NCBI GenBank assembly: GCA_020248665.1
Contig: JADCHE010000073.1
Location: forward strand, 1 to 64,000
Direction of reading: 5' to 3'
Source: Burkholderiales bacterium
Lineage (GTDB): Bacteria > Pseudomonadota > Gammaproteobacteria > Burkholderiales > Burkholderiaceae_E
DNA: 64,000 bases
Notes under the pieces: generated by a model
What the model was told of the DNA's origin: nothing
Databases searched by the model: none
Seen by the model: only the letters and a program-made list of their open reading frames with translations
Position numbers and translations under genes: made by a program
In this document: positions 60,634 to 64,000 of the stretch, one piece after another
Layout: each line of letters begins with the position of its first letter
Position numbering within the stretch: the stretch's first letter is position 1

Positions 60634-61554
60634 GTGCTGAGGCAACGGACGGTCAAGGCGCTGGTGCGCACCACGGGCGTCGGCCTGCACTCGGGGCAGG
60701 GCGTCGAGCTGGTGCTGCGCCCCGCCGCGCCCGACACCGGGATCGTGTTCCGCCGCACCGACCTCCCCGAGCCGGTCGAGATCCGAGCCGACGCGCAGCG
60801 GGTCAACGACACGCGGATGGCCTCGACGCTGACCGCCGAGTCCGATCCGTCGGTGAAGGTGGCCACCGTCGAGCACCTGATGTCGGCGCTCGCCGGGCTG
60901 GGCATCGACAACCTCTACGTCGACGTGACCGCCGCCGAGATCCCGATTCTCGACGGCTCGGCGGGCTCGTTCGTGTTCCTGCTGCAGTCGGTCGGCGTCG
61001 TCGAGCAGGCGGCGCCGAAGCGCTTCATCAGGGTGAAGCGGCCGGTCGAGGTCCGCGACGGCGACAAGTGGGCGCGACTCGCGCCGCACTTCGGCTTCAA
61101 GCTGCGCTTCTCGATCGACTTCGGCCACCCCGCGATCGACGCGACCGCGCAGGAGGTCGAGGTCGACTTCGCGAGCGACTCGTACGTCGCCGAGATCTCG
61201 CGCGCGCGCACCTTCGGCTTCATGCACGACGTCGAGGCGCTGCGGGCCCACGGCCTCGCGCAGGGTGGCAGCCTCGGCAACGCGATCGTGATGGACGAGT
61301 ACCGCGTGCTGAACGCCGACGGGCTGCGCTCGCACGACGAGTTCGTCAAGCACAAGATCCTCGACGCCATCGGCGACCTGTACCTGGTCGGGCACCCGCT
61401 GCTCGCCGCCTACTCGGCGCACAAGTCCGGCCATGCGATGAACAACGCGCTGCTGCGCGCGCTGCTCGCCGACGCCGACGCGTGGGAGCTCGCGACCTTC
61501 ACGCAGCGCCGCGAGGCGCCGCGGATGTTCGCGCGCGACTGGGTCCCGGCCTGA
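60634..61554 (+). CDS. lpxC: UDP-3-O-acyl-N-acetylglucosamine deacetylase
   Basis: A 306-residue zinc enzyme, the committed step of lipid A synthesis. Zinc ligands His81 (TVEHLMSAL), His240 and Asp244 ([11 protein letters not shown]), with catalytic His267 (KSGHAMNN). The ILDGSAGSF and [11 protein letters not shown] motifs are present. Start GTG 60634, 28 bases after the peroxiredoxin stop. Confidence 0.96.
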   Translation: MLRQRTVKALVRTTGVGLHSGQGVELVLRPAAPDTGIVFRRTDLPEPVEIRADAQRVNDTRMASTLTAESDPSVKVATVEHLMSALAGLGIDNLYVDVTAAEIPILDGSAGSFVFLLQSVGVVEQAAPKRFIRVKRPVEVRDGDKWARLAPHFGFKLRFSIDFGHPAIDATAQEVEVDFASDSYVAEISRARTFGFMHDVEALRAHGLAQGGSLGNAIVMDEYRVLNADGLRSHDEFVKHKILDAIGDLYLVGHPLLAAYSAHKSGHAMNNALLRALLADADAWELATFTQRREAPRMFARDWVPA

Positions 61555-61564
61555 GCGACGTACC

Positions 61565-61741
61565 GTGCTGCTGCTGAGGACCGTCGCGATCCTGCTCGGC
61601 CTGGGCGTGGCGGTGTCCGCCGCGCTCTGGATCGTGACCGGCGAGCGCAGGTGGCTCGGCTGGTCGCTGAAGCTGGTGCGCGTCGGCGTCGTCGTCGGTC
61701 TGGTGTTCTTCGGCGTGCTGCTGCTGGAGCGGATCGCGTGA
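61565..61741 (+). CDS. Two-helix membrane microprotein (58 residues)
   Basis: A short gene starting at GTG 61565, 10 bases after lpxC. The product has two hydrophobic helices, VAILLGLGVAVSAALWIV and VRVGVVVGLVFFGVLLL, joined by a basic loop TGERRWLGWSLK. It is typical of small inner-membrane proteins of unknown role next to lpxC in betaproteobacteria. No signal cleavage site. The composition is clearly coding (strong GC at third positions). Confidence 0.7.
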   Translation: MLLLRTVAILLGLGVAVSAALWIVTGERRWLGWSLKLVRVGVVVGLVFFGVLLLERIA

Positions 61742-61766
61742 GCGGTCCGGCGCGCGCCGCGCCGCG

Positions 61767-62414
61767 ATGAGCGGCCCCGCGCCGGGCGAGGCGCCGCCCG
61801 ACCCGTCGGCCGCGGTCGGCGTCTGCACCACCTCCGAGGCCGCGCGACTGCTCGGCGTCTCCAACACCACCGTGCAGACCATGGTCGAGCGCGGCGAGCT
61901 GCACGCCTGGAAGACGCGCGGCGGCCACCGCCGGATCGCCCGCACCGCGATCGACGCACTGCGCGAGGCGCGCGCCGCCGGCGAGGCGGCGCGGCGCGTC
62001 GACGCGGCGGGCGTCGCGCTGCTCGCGGTCGAGCCCGATGCGGCCGCACGCCGCCGGCTCGAGGTCGCGGTCGCCGGCTGGAGCGAGCCGGTCCGCCTGC
62101 TGTGGGCGAACGACGCGTTCGATGCGCTCGTCGCGATCGAGCGCCACCGGCCCGACGTGCTGCTGACCGACCTGCGCGCGACGCCGATCGACGGCTTCGA
62201 GTTCCTGCGGCGGCTGCGCGCGGTGCCCGAGTTCCGCTCGGTCGCGGTCGTGGTCGCCACCGCGCTCGATGACACGGACCTCGCCGCGCACGGCGGTCTG
62301 CCGCCCGGCACCGCGCGCTGGGGCGCCCCGGTGCCGCTCGACACGCTCCGGGGATTCGTCGAAGCCTGCGCGATACGGAAGCGCCTCGCCGCATCCGGTG
62401 GCGGCGTGCGCTAG
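61767..62414 (+). CDS. HTH (excisionase-type) and receiver-like fusion regulator
   Basis: A 215-residue protein. Residues 20-65 form a MerR/excisionase-type winged helix ([19 protein letters not shown], then [17 protein letters not shown]). Residues 82-205 form a receiver-like domain: [15 protein letters not shown] for the acidic pair, [18 protein letters not shown] with the phosphoacceptor Asp, and an end APVPLDTL in which the conserved Lys of the receiver is Val. Probably a DNA-binding regulator; whether it is phosphorylated is doubtful. ATG 61767. Confidence 0.82.
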   Translation: MSGPAPGEAPPDPSAAVGVCTTSEAARLLGVSNTTVQTMVERGELHAWKTRGGHRRIARTAIDALREARAAGEAARRVDAAGVALLAVEPDAAARRRLEVAVAGWSEPVRLLWANDAFDALVAIERHRPDVLLTDLRATPIDGFEFLRRLRAVPEFRSVAVVVATALDDTDLAAHGGLPPGTARWGAPVPLDTLRGFVEACAIRKRLAASGGGVR

Positions 62415-62429
62415 GAGCGGGCGCTCACC

Positions 62430-62879
62430 TCAGCGCGAGCCGCCGGCGCCGTGTCGGGCCGCGAATCGGCGCAGCGCGGCCTTCAGCCGGGGGTCGTCGA
62501 CGCGCTCGGACAGCGCGGCGAAGCCGGCGGCGGCGTCCGGCGTCGGCGTGCCCTTGACGGTCCGCGGGGCCGGCGCGGCGACCGGACGGAACGAGGGCCT
62601 GAAGCGGATCGAGGCGACCTTCCAGCCCCGGCGGCCGAGCGCGGCCACGACCGTGGGCCCCATCTGCCGGATCTTGGCCGCGACCGCCGCGTGCGCGGCC
62701 CCGACGACCAGCACGTCGCGCTCGAGCGCGACCGCGGTCAGCACGAGGCCGGGCACGCATTCGCGCAGGTCAGCCTCGATCGCGGCCAGCCGCGCGGCCT
62801 GCTCGCCGAGGCGGGCGAAACCCGGCTCGGCCTGCAGCCAGTCGACAGCGTGGCGGGAGCGGCGTGACGGTTGCTTCAT
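62430..62879 (-). CDS. DciA-like DUF721 protein
   Basis: A 149-residue protein with the DUF721 core [40 protein letters not shown] and [20 protein letters not shown], then a variable charged tail. DciA proteins load the replicative helicase in bacteria that lack DnaC. Start at 62879 ([10 protein letters not shown]); GTG 62894 is an alternative. It is divergent from secA, the usual position for this family. Confidence 0.8.
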   Translation of the reverse strand: MKQPSRRSRHAVDWLQAEPGFARLGEQAARLAAIEADLRECVPGLVLTAVALERDVLVVGAAHAAVAAKIRQMGPTVVAALGRRGWKVASIRFRPSFRPVAAPAPRTVKGTPTPDAAAGFAALSERVDDPRLKAALRRFAARHGAGGSR

Positions 62880-63075
62880 CGGTGCGGGGGTCACTGTAGC
62901 CGATCACGGCGCGCGCCCCGCCGACGGCCGTGCCGGGCGGGGCCGAGGCCCCCGGAGGGGCCCGGTGTCGCGTGCTAGACTCGACGATTGCCCACGAGTC
63001 CCTGTCGACGCCCGGGCACGGGAGGCGCGGCCACCGGCCGGCCGGCCCTCCACCGGGCGCGGACGCAGCGTTCCC

Positions 63076-64000
63076 ATGATCCAGAAACTGCTGACCCGAA
63101 TCTTCGGCAGCCGCAACGAGCGCCTGCTGAAGGACTACCGCAAGGTCGTCGAGCGGATCAACGCGCTCGAGCCCACGGTGTCGGCGCTGACCGACGAACA
63201 GCTCACCGGCCGAACCGCCGAGCTCAAGGCGCGCGTCGCGAACGGCGAGCCGCTGGACGCGGTGCTGCCCGAGGCGTTCGCCACCTGCCGGGAGGCCGCC
63301 AGGCGTGTGCTCGGCATGCGGCACTTCGACGTGCAGCTGATCGGCGGCATGGCGCTCAACGACGGCAAGATCGCCGAGATGCGCACCGGCGAGGGCAAGA
63401 CGCTGATGGCGACGCTGCCCGCGTACCTGAATGCGCTCGCGGGCAAGGGCGTGCACGTCGTCACCGTCAACGACTACCTCGCGCAGCGCGACGCCGAGTG
63501 GATGGGCAAGCTCTACAACTTCCTCGGCCTGACCGTCGGCGTGAACATGTCGCAGATGCCGCACGCGCTCAAGAAGGAGGCGTACGCGGCCGACATCACC
63601 TACGGCACGAACAACGAGTACGGCTTCGACTACCTGCGCGACAACATGGTGTACGACGTCAAGGACCGCGTGCAGCGCGGCCTCTCGTACGCGATCGTCG
63701 ACGAGGTGGACTCGATCCTGATCGACGAGGCCCGCACGCCGCTGATCATCTCGGGGCAGGCCGAGGACCACACCGAGCTGTACGTGCGGATGAACCAGGT
63801 CCCGCCGCTGCTCACCCCGATGGCGGCGGAGCCCAAGACGAACGAGCCCGATCCGCCCGGCGACTACTGGGTCGACCGCAAGTCGCACCAGGTGCACCTG
63901 TCGGAGGCCGGGCACGAGAAGGCCGAGCAGATCCTGACCCGCCTGGGCATCCTGCCCGAGGGTGCGAGCCTCTACGACGCGGCCAACATCCTGTCGATGC
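63076..64000 (+). CDS. secA: Preprotein translocase ATPase SecA, cut by window edge
   Basis: The first 308 residues of the motor that drives proteins through Sec[23 protein letters not shown] start, Walker [20 protein letters not shown] (Lys108), [32 protein letters not shown], and Walker B DEVD at 209-212. The gene continues beyond 64000. A -10-like TAGACT lies at 62976-62981. Divergent from the DciA-like gene. Confidence 0.97.
   Translation, partial: MIQKLLTRIFGSRNERLLKDYRKVVERINALEPTVSALTDEQLTGRTAELKARVANGEPLDAVLPEAFATCREAARRVLGMRHFDVQLIGGMALNDGKIAEMRTGEGKTLMATLPAYLNALAGKGVHVVTVNDYLAQRDAEWMGKLYNFLGLTVGVNMSQMPHALKKEAYAADITYGTNNEYGFDYLRDNMVYDVKDRVQRGLSYAIVDEVDSILIDEARTPLIISGQAEDHTELYVRMNQVPPLLTPMAAEPKTNEPDPPGDYWVDRKSHQVHLSEAGHEKAEQILTRLGILPEGASLYDAANILSM

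Overview
This is a chromosomal segment of a very GC-rich (about 70%) betaproteobacterium, most likely in the order Burkholderiales. The case rests on four things: a complete dcw cluster running mraZ to ftsZ and followed by a Prx5-type peroxiredoxin and lpxC; a type A RNase P RNA; an aapJQMP amino-acid transporter; and ttuC/ttuD tartrate-glycerate genes. No species-level marker such as 16S rRNA is present, so the genus is left open.

Layout. Positions 1-10.3 kb hold acyl-CoA metabolism: an acyl-CoA synthetase cut by the left window edge, a frameshifted outer-membrane barrel gene, and a TetR regulator with a tandem palindromic operator leading into acyl-CoA dehydrogenase, a DUF2147 secreted protein, a two-domain hydroxyacyl-CoA dehydrogenase/enoyl-CoA hydratase, thiolase and another hydratase. 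An SGNH hydrolase follows. From 11.0 to 14.6 kb lies an inserted or rearranged island: a chemoreceptor, a stretch of about 0.6 kb with no recognisable gene, an eroded IS66 transposase, and a second, damaged copy of the SGNH hydrolase 3' end. From 14.7 to 20.1 kb are a second acyl-CoA ligase, CsbD plus a proline-rich microprotein, a hydratase, a PEP-CTERM-type exported protein, a YciA-type thioesterase and a VapBC-like toxin-antitoxin pair.

Positions 20.2-34.7 kb carry an ATM1-type ABC exporter, a gene graveyard (GST and PHA-depolymerase fragments), the aapJQMP uptake operon (minus strand), a second chemoreceptor, a NUDIX hydrolase, the tartrate/glycerate pair ttuC and ttuD with a collapsed TctC-type binding-protein gene between them, and a glycosyltransferase-like gene. 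Positions 34.7-41.6 kb hold a LytTR response regulator/LytS-type kinase/DUF2306 operon, pyrC, DUF3025, denD, an SDR and a FimV-like periplasmic protein.

From 41.8 kb to the right edge the window is core genome: rnpB, a mraZ promoter overlapped by four MraZ decamer repeats, then mraZ-rsmH-ftsL-ftsI-murE-murF-mraY-murD-ftsW-murG-murC-ddl-ftsQ-ftsA-ftsZ, with most neighbours overlapping by 1-14 bases. Two strong hairpins follow ftsZ, then peroxiredoxin, lpxC, a 58-residue membrane protein, an HTH-receiver fusion, a DciA-like protein (opposite strand) and the start of secA. The dcw genes form one pathway from UDP-MurNAc-peptide synthesis (MurC-F) through lipid I/II (MraY, MurG) to septal synthesis (FtsW, FtsI) and the divisome (FtsL, Q, A, Z).

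I found no clear undescribed defence or biosynthetic system. The most unusual signals are a Lys in place of Gly106 in the FtsZ GTP-binding signature, an enlarged MurD with an Ala/Glu/Lys-rich insertion, the duplicated hydrolase end flanking the chemoreceptor/IS66 island, and four independent pseudogenes whose decay can be read base by base.
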